A stretch of 64,000 nucleotides of DNA from a virus. The number at the start of each line of letters is the position of its first letter. Within the stretch, counting starts at the first letter, position 1. A program made the translations under genes and the position numbers. The stretch spans positions 34,793 through 98,792 of the IMG/VR virus record IMGVR_UViG_3300024306_000023; one strand, 5' to 3'. This document shows positions 33,073 to 40,314 of the stretch, one piece after another. The notes beneath the pieces were generated by a model. That model was not told the DNA's origin, ran no database searches, and worked only from the letters and a program-made list of their open reading frames with translations.

Positions 33073-33537
33073 ATGAAAAGACTTCTATTAGCCTTTTCGT
33101 TATTCTTCGCAATCCCAGTTAATGCTGCTGAAATTACATCTAAAATCACTGATTCCGTTCAATTGAAAGTTGATGGTGCTGCTGTTCAATCAACCCGAAT
33201 TGGTGCTTCCTATTCAGCGTCAGGAACCAATATCCAAGCAACATCCTTTGGGGGTGTTGGTGGTGCTGGAACCTACGACATTAATACTCCAGGTCAAGCA
33301 TTTAGTTTTTCAGAAAGTATCATTGATGCAGATACTCCCGTTCTTAACCAAACGGTTACTAACCAAGGAACAATTACATCACCAAATCTTTATGGAGATA
33401 GTGTAACTCAAGTTGGTGGTGAGAAAGGAACTCTTGCAGGTACTCTTTCCCCAACTGGTGTTCCTACTGTTACTGCTGGTGGTGCTGGTACAAGTGCTAC
33501 TGCTCAAAGATCCATCGAATTAAGCGTATTCAAATGA
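33073..33537 (+). CDS. Exported Gly/Thr-rich protein A
   Basis: 154 residues from ATG 33073 (MKRLLLAFSLFFAIPVNAAE); an in-frame GTG at 33049 is less likely. Clear signal peptide with a cut after NAA. The mature part has SGTNIQATSFGG and GQAFSFSESI, similar to TGTNINIPGVP and GAPFQFSETY of the next protein, so the two are paralogues. Strand-rich and Ser/Thr/Gly-rich. Surface or periplasmic role inferred. Confidence 0.68.
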   Translation: MKRLLLAFSLFFAIPVNAAEITSKITDSVQLKVDGAAVQSTRIGASYSASGTNIQATSFGGVGGAGTYDINTPGQAFSFSESIIDADTPVLNQTVTNQGTITSPNLYGDSVTQVGGEKGTLAGTLSPTGVPTVTAGGAGTSATAQRSIELSVFK

Positions 33538-33899
33538 GACATTTAACTCCCGCTTTGCTTTTAGCAACGGGAGTCATTTGTACTCCCGTTTATGCTGAGA
33601 GTGTTGTACCCAATTTTACTAGAGGTACAATTAATGCAACAACAGAATCTACAACAAAAATTGTAGAAGCAATCCGCCAAGTTGAATATACTACTGGCGA
33701 ATCATATACTGTAACTGGAACTAATATTAACATTCCTGGCGTTCCTCAAAGGGGTGCTGGTTATTCTGTGATGACTCAAGGTGCTCCATTCCAGTTCAGT
33801 GAAACCTATCTCGGTCCTGGAGTGGCAAAAGAAACATGGATAGATCGCACCACAGAAACCCAATCAACCACTACATCAATCTCTGTCTTTACACAATAA
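33534..33899 (+). CDS. Exported Gly/Thr-rich protein B
   Basis: 121 residues. Signal peptide MRHLTPALLLATGVICTPVYA, then a mature part paralogous to the preceding protein. ATGA overlap with it. No known family. Confidence 0.68.
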   Translation: MRHLTPALLLATGVICTPVYAESVVPNFTRGTINATTESTTKIVEAIRQVEYTTGESYTVTGTNINIPGVPQRGAGYSVMTQGAPFQFSETYLGPGVAKETWIDRTTETQSTTTSISVFTQ

Positions 33900-34420
33900 T
33901 ATCAACAGGGACTGCATTTGCTCAAAGTACTCCTGCACCTAGTAATACAAACATTGCTGGACCAAGTGCAAGTGCTACAGGGAATGTAACTAACCAAGCG
34001 GTTCAAGTTCTTCAAGGACCTTATGCACTCAATACTTATGGTGGTGGAGTAAGTTGTCAGGGGGCAACTTTTTCAGTATCTCCATTTGCCATGAGTAGTA
34101 ACAACAATAGCGATGACCCAGAATCCTTTGCATCACGCAATGGAAACTGGGGTATTTCTGCCGGTCTCAATATTCCATTAGATAATAATTTAATGAACTT
34201 GTGTAAGAAAAGAGCAGAAACTGAAATTGCTAGACAACAAGCAGAAACCGACAAAGCAAGATTAGATTTTGAACTTGTAAGATTATTGAAATGTGGTGAA
34301 GCATATAAGAATGGAGTGATGTTCCATCCAGATAGTCCTTACTTCAAAGTTTGTGCAGATGTTGTTGTGAAGTACCCAAAAGTTGAGGATGTAGTCAATG
34401 GAACCAATACAACTAATTGA
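33836..34420 (+). CDS. Exported-type protein C with an odd N-terminus
   Basis: 194 residues from ATG 33836, overlapping protein B by 64 bases. The part from residue ~30 (AQSTPAPSNTNIAGPSASATG) looks like a mature exported domain just after a signal peptidase site (TAFAQS), but the preceding 25 residues (MDRSHHRNPINHYINL) do not form a good signal peptide. Later: a Cys-containing region and a charged helix (KKRAETEIARQQAETDKAR) typical of small envelope proteins. The original start may have been deleted (inference). Confidence 0.55.
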   Translation: MDRSHHRNPINHYINLCLYTIISTGTAFAQSTPAPSNTNIAGPSASATGNVTNQAVQVLQGPYALNTYGGGVSCQGATFSVSPFAMSSNNNSDDPESFASRNGNWGISAGLNIPLDNNLMNLCKKRAETEIARQQAETDKARLDFELVRLLKCGEAYKNGVMFHPDSPYFKVCADVVVKYPKVEDVVNGTNTTN

Positions 34421-35282
34421 TAATCCAAATCTAAGACCAATAATCGGAAATAATCCGATTAACATACCAAATGCAAACATCAATAGAATATCTGGTCCGT
34501 CTGTAATTTCAACTATAGAGAGACCCAATGTTCGTGCTGTAGAACAACCTGTAGTGCGTGGTCTTGAAGTTCCTGTAATTGATGTTCCAAATACTGCGAT
34601 TAAATATCCAGTTATTAATGTTCCAACTCAAGCAGAGTTTGATGCTGCTGTAAAAGCAGAGAGAGAAAAACAAGCAGCAGAAGAGCAACAAAAAACAAGG
34701 GGACTACCTGACACTACCCCCCCTCCTCAACTGCCTCAGGTTACTCAAACCCCCCTCACTCAAACTCCTGTACCTACTCCAGTTGCAGAAGTTCCAGCAG
34801 ATAAACCTCAACCAACCTTTACTGTCGGTGGAATCGATATTAATTTACCTGACCCTTCTCTTGTTGCTACGGCTGGTGCTGTCGCAGTAGTCACAACTGC
34901 TGCTACAATGGCATCCACAGCAGTTTTAAATGTATTGAAGAATGCTGCTGAACCATTTATCAAAGAAGCAACAAAGAATAAGTTTAAAATTAAAATCAAA
35001 CAAGTTAAACCTGTTCTCCATTATGTGATGGCAGAAGCAGGTCATATTGATATTTTTGAATACTCAGCAGAAGGAACAAGATTAGTTGCTCAAGTTGATA
35101 ATGTTGAACAGTACATTAGAGACCAAATAGAGCAAAACACACTTTACGAAATTGAAAATAAAGTAATCATTGATGAACCAATAAAAGATAAGTTCACAAA
35201 AGAAGGACAAGAAAGATTCAAACCTCTCTATGCCCCTCCTAAAAAGATTGCTAAAAAATTATCTGCTCGCTTGTCTTTTTGA
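34398..35282 (+). CDS. Pro-rich membrane-anchored protein
   Basis: 294 residues. Pro/Asn-rich N-terminus with repeats (PNVRAVEQPVVRGLEVPVIDVPN), a Pro/Thr linker (~110-140), one hydrophobic helix at ~155-185 (VATAGAVAVVTTAATMASTAVL), then a folded basic C-terminal domain ending KKIAKKLSARLSF. Overlaps gene C by 23 bases and converges on the thermonuclease gene by 24. Layout recalls TonB-like spacers but no TonB motif is seen. Function unknown. Confidence 0.6.
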   Translation: MEPIQLIDNPNLRPIIGNNPINIPNANINRISGPSVISTIERPNVRAVEQPVVRGLEVPVIDVPNTAIKYPVINVPTQAEFDAAVKAEREKQAAEEQQKTRGLPDTTPPPQLPQVTQTPLTQTPVPTPVAEVPADKPQPTFTVGGIDINLPDPSLVATAGAVAVVTTAATMASTAVLNVLKNAAEPFIKEATKNKFKIKIKQVKPVLHYVMAEAGHIDIFEYSAEGTRLVAQVDNVEQYIRDQIEQNTLYEIENKVIIDEPIKDKFTKEGQERFKPLYAPPKKIAKKLSARLSF

Positions 35283-35699
35283 TTCCAATAGAGAAAAATC
35301 TTTCTTTTTAGTTCCACCATCATATTCCCAAGCATATCCTTCATCAATCATCATTTGATTAACTGATTTCTTTTTATTGACTGCGGATACTTCAGCATCT
35401 CCAATAAACAAATGTCCCAGAATTCTTCCGTACTTTTCGGTAGAATCTGGGAGTTCTGTTTTAACAATAATATCAGTTTGTCCATCTAACTTTTTCTTGA
35501 GCCATTCTTTAACTTCAAGACCAAGTGCTTTTTCTTTTGCATCAGTTGTTCTGCTCTCTGGGGTATCGACACCAGCAAGACGAATTCTTTTTTCTAAACT
35601 TATATCAAACCCTAAATCTATTGACGCATCTATTGTATCACCATCTACAACTTTTAAAACTGATTTAATCCTATAAATGTATGGGTCTTTATCTGCCAT
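35259..35699 (-). CDS. Thermonuclease (SNase family)
   Basis: 146 residues. SNase core: KVVDGDTIDASID (Asp cluster), KRIRLAGVDTPES (Arg and Asp of the active site) and EKYGRILGHLFIG (Glu-Lys-Tyr-Gly-Arg). These carry the Arg-Asp-Asp-Glu-Arg residues needed for Ca-dependent cleavage of DNA or RNA. No signal peptide is present, so it probably acts inside the host, perhaps on host DNA. Common in cyanomyoviruses. Confidence 0.9.
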   Translation of the reverse strand: MADKDPYIYRIKSVLKVVDGDTIDASIDLGFDISLEKRIRLAGVDTPESRTTDAKEKALGLEVKEWLKKKLDGQTDIIVKTELPDSTEKYGRILGHLFIGDAEVSAVNKKKSVNQMMIDEGYAWEYDGGTKKKDFSLLESKRQASR

Positions 35700-35703
35700 T
35701 TAT

Positions 35704-36294
35704 TTAATTTGATTTACTCTTACTATATATTCTTCCCTGAACCCATCCACATTCAGGAACTTCATTACGACCAAAAAGTCTTTCAACTTCACCATCATTC
35801 CACCACTTTCTCCCAGTCATATAATTTTTTCTTTTGTCCTTGAATTCTTGGGAACGAACTGCTCCTTTCTTATTTTGTGGTAGTTTTTCTATATGTTCCT
35901 TTGTTTTTTTCTTACCAGATAAAGCATTACTTATGTTTTCTCTATGAGATTTTGAAGCAGTCTTACCATAAAAAGGGTGATTTATACCACTCATCCTCAA
36001 ACTATGAGATTTCTTTTGTTCTTCACTAATAATCTTACCAGAAGTTCCCTCACCACCATCAGTAAGGTTTCTCAAAATCCCAGTCCCATTATCTTTTCTA
36101 CCATAAACAGCAATCATATAAATTTCGTGTTTGATTGCCTCTTGTTCTGTTAGATTTCTTTTTAGATATATTATTCTATCTTTACTTGGTAAAGGTACAA
36201 TTCTTTTTTTAACATACAATCTAAACCCTTTACCTTTACCGATGTAATAAGGTGTTCCGTCTTCCCGCAAGTATGCGTAAGTATAATATTCCAT
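35704..36294 (-). CDS. GIY-YIG homing endonuclease, Seg-like
   Basis: 196 residues. N-terminal GIY-YIG nuclease (YYTYAYLREDGTPYYIGKGKGFR) with downstream Arg and Glu (EQEAIKHEIYMIAVYGR). NUMOD3-type repeats follow (~85-130: FYGKTASKSHRENISNALSGKKKTKEH), then a C-terminal DNA-binding tail. Flanked upstream by a 14-bp inverted repeat, a terminator and its own late promoter (36297-36378). T4 Seg proteins spread similarly between phages. Confidence 0.88.
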   Translation of the reverse strand: MEYYTYAYLREDGTPYYIGKGKGFRLYVKKRIVPLPSKDRIIYLKRNLTEQEAIKHEIYMIAVYGRKDNGTGILRNLTDGGEGTSGKIISEEQKKSHSLRMSGINHPFYGKTASKSHRENISNALSGKKKTKEHIEKLPQNKKGAVRSQEFKDKRKNYMTGRKWWNDGEVERLFGRNEVPECGWVQGRIYSKSKSN

Positions 36295-36316
36295 CTGCTT
36301 TGTTTGTGGTTATAGT

Positions 36317-36324
36317 TATTTATA
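36317..36324 (-). promoter_or_regulatory. Late promoter TATAAATA of the GIY-YIG gene
   Basis: Exact late core on the minus strand, 23 bases before the ATG at 36294, placed inside the inverted repeat. Confidence 0.7.
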
Positions 36325-36332
36325 CAAGAAAA

Positions 36333-36348
36333 GGAGCATTTCTGCTCC
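36333..36348 (-). terminator. Terminator of the 36391-36933 gene
   Basis: Stem GGAGCA/TGCTCC with a 4-base loop, followed on the minus strand by TTTTCTT. Ends the upstream transcript inside the inverted repeat. Confidence 0.65.
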
Positions 36349-36390
36349 CAATCCTTTGCTTGAATAACCACAAACAAGCACTAATATTTA

Positions 36391-36933
36391 TCATCCAAGA
36401 ATAGAATCTCTCCACTCTTCACTCATATTCACCATAATTGCTTCTGCTGCTTCTGGTGTTTCAGCATATCCTTCATCAAGTAAGTGTGAGAGGATGATGT
36501 CGTAGAGGTCATATTGGTCAGAAAGTCCCTGCCTCTCAGCAGCATTTGACATTCTTCTTCTCATATCCTCTCTTTTTCTTTTTTTAATTTCTTCTGGACT
36601 TATCTTAGATGCTTTTTTTTCTTGTTGAGATTGATAATATTTCCCGTGAAAACCCGAACCTCCAATACTTCTTGCAGTGGGTTTTCCTTTACCTCTCCTT
36701 TGTTTATGTGCTTGCTGCCTATTTTGATTTACACTCGTATCACCGGATCTAACAATCATATCCAATCGTCTTCTGTTTTTTGGACTTAATCTATCAATAT
36801 GTCTTTTGTCACGAACATTCATTTTCTTCCAATCATCCATAGTATCATCAACTTTTGCTTCATCAAGTTGCTGTTGATTTTCAACAACTTCCATATATGC
36901 TTCTTGAAGACTACGAAAATCTTGTGCGTCCAT
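36391..36933 (-). CDS. Conserved basic cyanophage protein
   Basis: 180 residues. Acidic/Gln-rich start, basic RNA- or DNA-binding-like centre (RQQAHKQRRGKGKPTARS, KKRKREDMRRRM), and a helical C-terminal motif YDIILSHLLDEGYAETPEAAE that I recall at the ends of several cyanophage proteins. May be an internal head or DNA-associated protein (inference). Late motif at 36954-36961. Confidence 0.65.
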   Translation of the reverse strand: MDAQDFRSLQEAYMEVVENQQQLDEAKVDDTMDDWKKMNVRDKRHIDRLSPKNRRRLDMIVRSGDTSVNQNRQQAHKQRRGKGKPTARSIGGSGFHGKYYQSQQEKKASKISPEEIKKRKREDMRRRMSNAAERQGLSDQYDLYDIILSHLLDEGYAETPEAAEAIMVNMSEEWRDSILG

Positions 36934-36953
36934 TTTTATGAATACTTTTTAGG

Positions 36954-36961
36954 TATTTATT
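36954..36961 (-). promoter_or_regulatory. Late promoter motif AATAAATA
   Basis: NATAAATA overlapping the stop codon of the 70-residue gene, 21 bases before the ATG at 36933. Confidence 0.5.
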
Positions 36962-37172
36962 AGAATGGCAACTTGAACTTCTCAGTATTTAGTTTAGGAA
37001 TAGGTAGTTTCTCAAATGCTTTATTAACTTGATTCTCTACGACTTTACCAACAAACTCTTCTGGATTGTTGAGGATTGCTTCCGCTTTCTTATAAGTCAC
37101 ATAAGCACCGTAACAAAGTGCTCCACTAATTGCCAGACTCGTTGCTGACAGAATGATTGCTAGATTTTTCAT
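36960..37172 (-). CDS. Small exported or membrane protein
   Basis: 70 residues. N-terminal hydrophobic helix (LAIILSATSLAISGALCYGAYV), then a charged helix and KLPIPKLNTEKF. Single transmembrane anchor or signal. Overlaps the upstream 49-residue ORF by 47 bases. Confidence 0.6.
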   Translation of the reverse strand: MKNLAIILSATSLAISGALCYGAYVTYKKAEAILNNPEEFVGKVVENQVNKAFEKLPIPKLNTEKFKLPF

Positions 37173-37275
37173 CTTTCATTTCCTCGTGTGCTAATCGTAG
37201 TATGTAGTAAATTACATATGCAGTAAAGATAAGACCGCATCCCAATATTGTAACAACTCCCCACGGAAAATCCAT
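37126..37275 (-). CDS. 49-residue membrane peptide
   Basis: MDFPWGVVTILGCGLIFTAY opening, one transmembrane helix, then HEEMKDEKSSN. TGATG overlap with the secreted HExxH gene supports translation. Function unknown. Confidence 0.5.
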   Translation of the reverse strand: MDFPWGVVTILGCGLIFTAYVIYYILRLAHEEMKDEKSSNHSVSNESGN

Positions 37276-38021
37276 CAATACTTACCCTCAGTGCAATACT
37301 CAACTTTCTTATTTGGATAATAAGGATACTTACCTTCTTGTGGTTTCATCCATCCACATCCAATTAACCAATCCATCGTCATTGGGGTAGGACGAATTTG
37401 TTCCCACAGAGGACCATTCGCACACATTTCTAACTTTTCTGCAGTCTGATTTGATTGCTCTTCTGCCCAGTTAGCATCTGCTTCCCAGGGAACAGCACGA
37501 CTTTGCATCATTGATTCATAAGTTAATCTAGTTTGCTTCATTACCCATGCAGGTATTTCAGAATCCTGATGTACCTGAGCCATAAAAGAAGTTTGTAGTC
37601 CACCACCCATACAATCTTGTACAGCGTGCCACCCTTCATGTCTCATTGTTCCCAGAAACTCTCTAGGATCTTTGAGAAGTTGTTCATTCACGAAGAAACG
37701 ATTATAGTTTGGCTTATATAATCCTACTGTTCTTGGAGTAAAGTATCTTTCCGGTGCAACATAAACAGGAACATTTACACCATCAAGAGCAGTAATAATT
37801 CTTTTTAGTTCTTCTCTGAACGGGTCAAAATCTGGATTCTTTAGTAGTTCAGAATCCACTGTGAGTTTCTCTATACCCTCAGTGCATTCTAGGAGAATCA
37901 TGCAACCCATTGCCTCTGCACTATAAGGTCTTACTGTTGGTTGCTTTGGTTCCAGTGATGATGCAATAGCAGGAAATGCTAAGGATAAAACTAAACCAAC
38001 TGAGGTGAACAACTTTTTCAT
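37275..38021 (-). CDS. Secreted HExxH metallopeptidase-like protein
   Basis: 248 residues from ATG 38021, set by the ATGA overlap with the upstream gene. Signal peptide MKKLFTSVGLVLSLAFPAIAS. HEGWH zinc motif at ~128-132 inside GTMRHEGWHAVQDC, with a possible third ligand in VPWEADANWAEE further on. Seven or more Cys (GCMILLEC, DC, CANG, GCGW, YC) suggest disulfides in the periplasm. Likely a zinc peptidase acting in the host envelope; substrate unknown. Confidence 0.72.
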   Translation of the reverse strand: MKKLFTSVGLVLSLAFPAIASSLEPKQPTVRPYSAEAMGCMILLECTEGIEKLTVDSELLKNPDFDPFREELKRIITALDGVNVPVYVAPERYFTPRTVGLYKPNYNRFFVNEQLLKDPREFLGTMRHEGWHAVQDCMGGGLQTSFMAQVHQDSEIPAWVMKQTRLTYESMMQSRAVPWEADANWAEEQSNQTAEKLEMCANGPLWEQIRPTPMTMDWLIGCGWMKPQEGKYPYYPNKKVEYCTEGKY

Positions 38022-38218
38022 TCGTTCCACCATCCTTCTTCTTTGTGTATCCAGACTTTCAAATCTTTTACATACTTTCTCAAGATCTGGGCCTGCTCTT
38101 CATGCCAAAAATCACCCGTCTCCATGTGAAGACGGGTGTGATTATCTATAGCTTTGAGTATTTGGTGGATGGGAGCATTCCAACACTCTCGTTTTGGAGT
38201 GTTCCATTCTCTTGGCAT
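38018..38218 (-). CDS. Small conserved protein
   Basis: 66 residues (MPREWNTPKRECWNAPIHQI), Trp/His/Lys-rich helical (WHEEQAQILRKYVKDLKVWIH). ATGA overlap with the secreted peptidase gene. Contains an 8-bp stem (CACCCGTC/GACGGGTG, 38113-38138) in its coding sequence. Function unknown. Confidence 0.6.
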   Translation of the reverse strand: MPREWNTPKRECWNAPIHQILKAIDNHTRLHMETGDFWHEEQAQILRKYVKDLKVWIHKEEGWWNE

Positions 38219-38325
38219 TGGTATGTAAATGTGTAAATTTGATTATCACTTAAAAAATCAGTTTGACATAAGTTAGGTCCAACTAACACATGACCAACAA
38301 TAGTCAAAGTCATGAATTCAATCAT
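38146..38325 (-). CDS. 59-residue ORF overlapping its neighbour
   Basis: MIEFMTLTIVGHVLVGPNLC opening, then DFLSDNQIYTFTYQC. ATGA overlap with the upstream Lys/Gly-rich peptide, but it overlaps the 66-residue gene by 73 bases in another frame. A short hydrophobic N-terminus and two Cys suggest an exported peptide. Uncertain. Confidence 0.45.
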   Translation of the reverse strand: MIEFMTLTIVGHVLVGPNLCQTDFLSDNQIYTFTYQCQENGTLQNESVGMLPSTKYSKL

Positions 38326-38444
38326 TTTTTCTTTCCACCATTCTTTGCTTTTTTAGCGTTAGCATTACCAGAGTTTTGCTTTTTGTTGTTAGAAGATCCA
38401 GCACCGCCAGAACCTTTTTTACCTTTATTTGCAGACTTAGACAT
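38322..38444 (-). CDS. 40-residue Lys/Gly/Asn-rich peptide
   Basis: MSKSANKGKKGSGGAGSSNN then Lys/Asn/Ala repeats ending GGKKK. Very basic with low complexity. TAATG and ATGA overlaps on both sides. Could neutralise DNA or RNA; function unknown. Confidence 0.55.
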   Translation of the reverse strand: MSKSANKGKKGSGGAGSSNNKKQNSGNANAKKAKNGGKKK

Positions 38445-38788
38445 TATGCTCCACCTGTGCGAGGTTGTACTTGACCTTCCAGAACTTCTACTCTTTCTTC
38501 AAGAGTTGGTTCCGATGCGGAAACTTCGGGAGTAGGTAGTTCAGGAAGAGATTCTACAACCTCTTCTCTTTTTGTCTCATCCTTTTTTTCATCATCATCA
38601 CCACCCTTCTTCATTGTGTTAATACCAAAGGTTGCAGCAGATGCGGTGAAAACAGTAGCAATGAAAGTGGGGTCCATCTTAGATAGAGCACCAGCATAAC
38701 TAGCAGTAAGGAGAGCAGCAGACCAACCCAAAATCGCAATGCGTATAACAGTACTCATACACTTTTCCTTTTTAGTTTGTGTTTCCAT
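38444..38788 (-). CDS. Membrane protein next to lysozyme, holin candidate
   Basis: 114 residues from ATG 38788 (METQTKKEK; AAGGAACAA upstream), or 104 from ATG 38758 (MSTVIRIAILGWSAALL; AAGGA upstream). Two hydrophobic helices (IAILGWSAALLTASYAGAL and PTFIATVFTASAATFGI) are followed by a charged C-terminal tail. The dual-start, two-helix layout just downstream of an endolysin gene is typical of holins. This is inference from topology and context. Confidence 0.6.
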   Translation of the reverse strand: METQTKKEKCMSTVIRIAILGWSAALLTASYAGALSKMDPTFIATVFTASAATFGINTMKKGGDDDEKKDETKREEVVESLPELPTPEVSASEPTLEERVEVLEGQVQPRTGGA

Positions 38789-38806
38789 TTGTTCCTTTGT
38801 GTGAGG

Positions 38807-39478
38807 TTAACCTTTTTTCCAAGCTTCACCTTCTGCTTTTCTTCTACGAGCAAGTCCTGCTTCTACATTTGAACCAGGATTACGATAGAGGAATAACGCA
38901 TCAGGAACCAAGTCCCATTCTTTATTCTTCAAGCGTTTAGTAATAGTATTAAAGTTATCACCACCGTAAAAACCGGCACCAAGATTATAAGCAAAGCTGA
39001 GCAGAGCGCCTCTTTTTCCATCTGACATTTCACTCCAATAAGGGATTTTTCTTAATGCAGGAAGAAACTCTTTCTTACACTGCTCAATTAAAAGTTCATC
39101 TGCTTCCGCCTGAGTGAGTGTATCTCCCATATGGAACGCTGAACCATCTTTCTTACGGGTTGAACCCCAACCAATCGTGATTGGAAGTCCTCCAGTAAGA
39201 GGATCGGGATATGCTTTTAGATGACATCCCTCAAACTCTTTGATTAATTTGAGTCCCATCATTGGAACATCATCACCACCAACTACAGGTGCTGCAGCAG
39301 CGGGAGTGGATGCTGGTGCAGCACTAGTCTTTTTTCCTCTGTAAATCTCCGCCCAATCAATATTATCTTCTAGATATTTGACTGGGAGATTATCTTCCAA
39401 CCACTGAACTGCTTTAACATGATTAGGATTCTTCTCGTCATAGAATTTGAAGAAGTTATGAAGATCGATTCTTGCCAT
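38807..39478 (-). CDS. GH24 lysozyme (endolysin)
   Basis: 223 residues. N-terminal ~45-residue domain IDLHNFFKFYDEKNPNHVKAVQWLEDNLP, an Ala/Pro linker (~52-68), then a T4/P21-type lysozyme with Glu83 (EFEG), Asp92 (YPDP) and Thr101 (ITIGWGST). Cleaves peptidoglycan glycan strands for lysis. The N-terminal domain recurs in the C39 peptidase at 39577-40248 and may bind cell wall (inference). No signal peptide, so export needs a holin. Confidence 0.92.
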   Translation of the reverse strand: MARIDLHNFFKFYDEKNPNHVKAVQWLEDNLPVKYLEDNIDWAEIYRGKKTSAAPASTPAAAAPVVGGDDVPMMGLKLIKEFEGCHLKAYPDPLTGGLPITIGWGSTRKKDGSAFHMGDTLTQAEADELLIEQCKKEFLPALRKIPYWSEMSDGKRGALLSFAYNLGAGFYGGDNFNTITKRLKNKEWDLVPDALFLYRNPGSNVEAGLARRRKAEGEAWKKG

Positions 39479-39563
39479 TGTTGTCTCCGAAATACCGTTG
39501 ATAAAGTTCGTTTGCTTCTAAATGCTTTCCGTTATTTGTAAGATCTTTAATCACCTTAAGCAT
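39456..39563 (-). CDS. 35-residue peptide between lysins
   Basis: MLKVIKDLTNNGKHLEANEL start, charged helix. Overlaps the lysozyme start by 23 bases. Possible small gene; weak support. Confidence 0.4.
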   Translation of the reverse strand: MLKVIKDLTNNGKHLEANELYQRYFGDNNGKNRSS

Positions 39564-39576
39564 CTTTCTTTTAAAA

Positions 39577-40248
39577 TTAATCGAAGATTCTTCCCCATCC
39601 ATCGTTGCCTCCTGGACACCAACGGTGCTTAAGAACTGCTTTAGTATAAATGGTTTTCTTTCCGTTAGTTACAGGACCAGTGTAATTATCATTTAGTGAT
39701 CCATATGGGTCATTAACATAGTACCCTTTTCCATCTGGTGTCTTGCCGATTACAACACACATGTGCCCACCAGTAGGTGCAGAAAGAGAACCCCTATGGA
39801 GTATGCCAATAACAACGGGCTTCCCAGCGTCCAGACTTTTATCGATATCAGCAAAAGATAAATTGTAACTAAAGTGTGACTTAACACCATAACCTGCCAG
39901 AACCTTCGTCTGTACGGCATGGTCCGTTGTATCACCAATTGCGAATACTTTCTTAACATATTCATCGTCGCCTTTGATACTGCCTGGCTTGAGGAAAGCA
40001 AGGCACATAGCACACGATGAAGAGTTGCAAGTTCTATGTGCATCTCTGTAGTTGTCTACTTGGTTGAAGTATGGAACTGCTAGAACTGCTGGTGTAGGGG
40101 GCTTAGTTCTAAAAATTCCAATCCAATCAGTTTCCGCATCATCTAAAAACTGAGAGGGAAGATTATCTTCTAACCACTGGACCGCTGCAACATGATTTGA
40201 ATTGCTATCATCATAAAACTTAAAAAAGTTATGAAGATCTAGGGTCAT
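39577..40248 (-). CDS. C39-type peptidase with lysin N-domain
   Basis: 223 residues. The N-terminal domain LDLHNFFKFYDDSNSNHVAAVQWLEDNLP is nearly the same as in the adjacent lysozyme. The C-terminal part is a C39_2-like papain fold: Gln63 (YFNQVDN), Cys74 (RTCNSSSCAM), His in TGGHMCVVIG and Asp in YYVNDPYGS. It could cut peptide cross-links in host cell wall, complementing the lysozyme. Late promoter TATAAATA at 40274-40281. Confidence 0.82.
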   Translation of the reverse strand: MTLDLHNFFKFYDDSNSNHVAAVQWLEDNLPSQFLDDAETDWIGIFRTKPPTPAVLAVPYFNQVDNYRDAHRTCNSSSCAMCLAFLKPGSIKGDDEYVKKVFAIGDTTDHAVQTKVLAGYGVKSHFSYNLSFADIDKSLDAGKPVVIGILHRGSLSAPTGGHMCVVIGKTPDGKGYYVNDPYGSLNDNYTGPVTNGKKTIYTKAVLKHRWCPGGNDGWGRIFD

Positions 40249-40273
40249 GGATTATCTCTATAAACACTGAGAA

Positions 40274-40281
40274 TATTTATA
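40274..40281 (-). promoter_or_regulatory. Late promoter TATAAATA before the C39 gene
   Basis: Exact late core on the minus strand, 26 bases upstream of the ATG at 40248 and directly after the T-run of the terminator at 40285-40306. Confidence 0.7.
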
Positions 40282-40284
40282 AAA

Positions 40285-40306
40285 AAAGCGCCCCTTTGGG
40301 CGCTTT
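40285..40306 (-). terminator. Terminator of the peroxiredoxin operon
   Basis: 9-bp stem AAAGCGCCC/GGGCGCTTT, 4-base loop and TTTTTTT. Placed 9 bases after the peroxiredoxin stop; separates the photoprotection operon from the lysis genes. Confidence 0.9.
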
Positions 40307-40314
40307 GATTATTT

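Larger units (their letters stand above)
36300..36377. repeat. 14-bp inverted repeat before the GIY-YIG gene
   Basis: TTGTTTGTGGTTAT (36300-36313) and ATAACCACAAACAA (36364-36377), 50 bases apart. Pairing extends outward (GCTT/AAGC with one bulge). Encloses the terminator at 36333-36348 and the late motif at 36317-36324. Confidence 0.82.
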
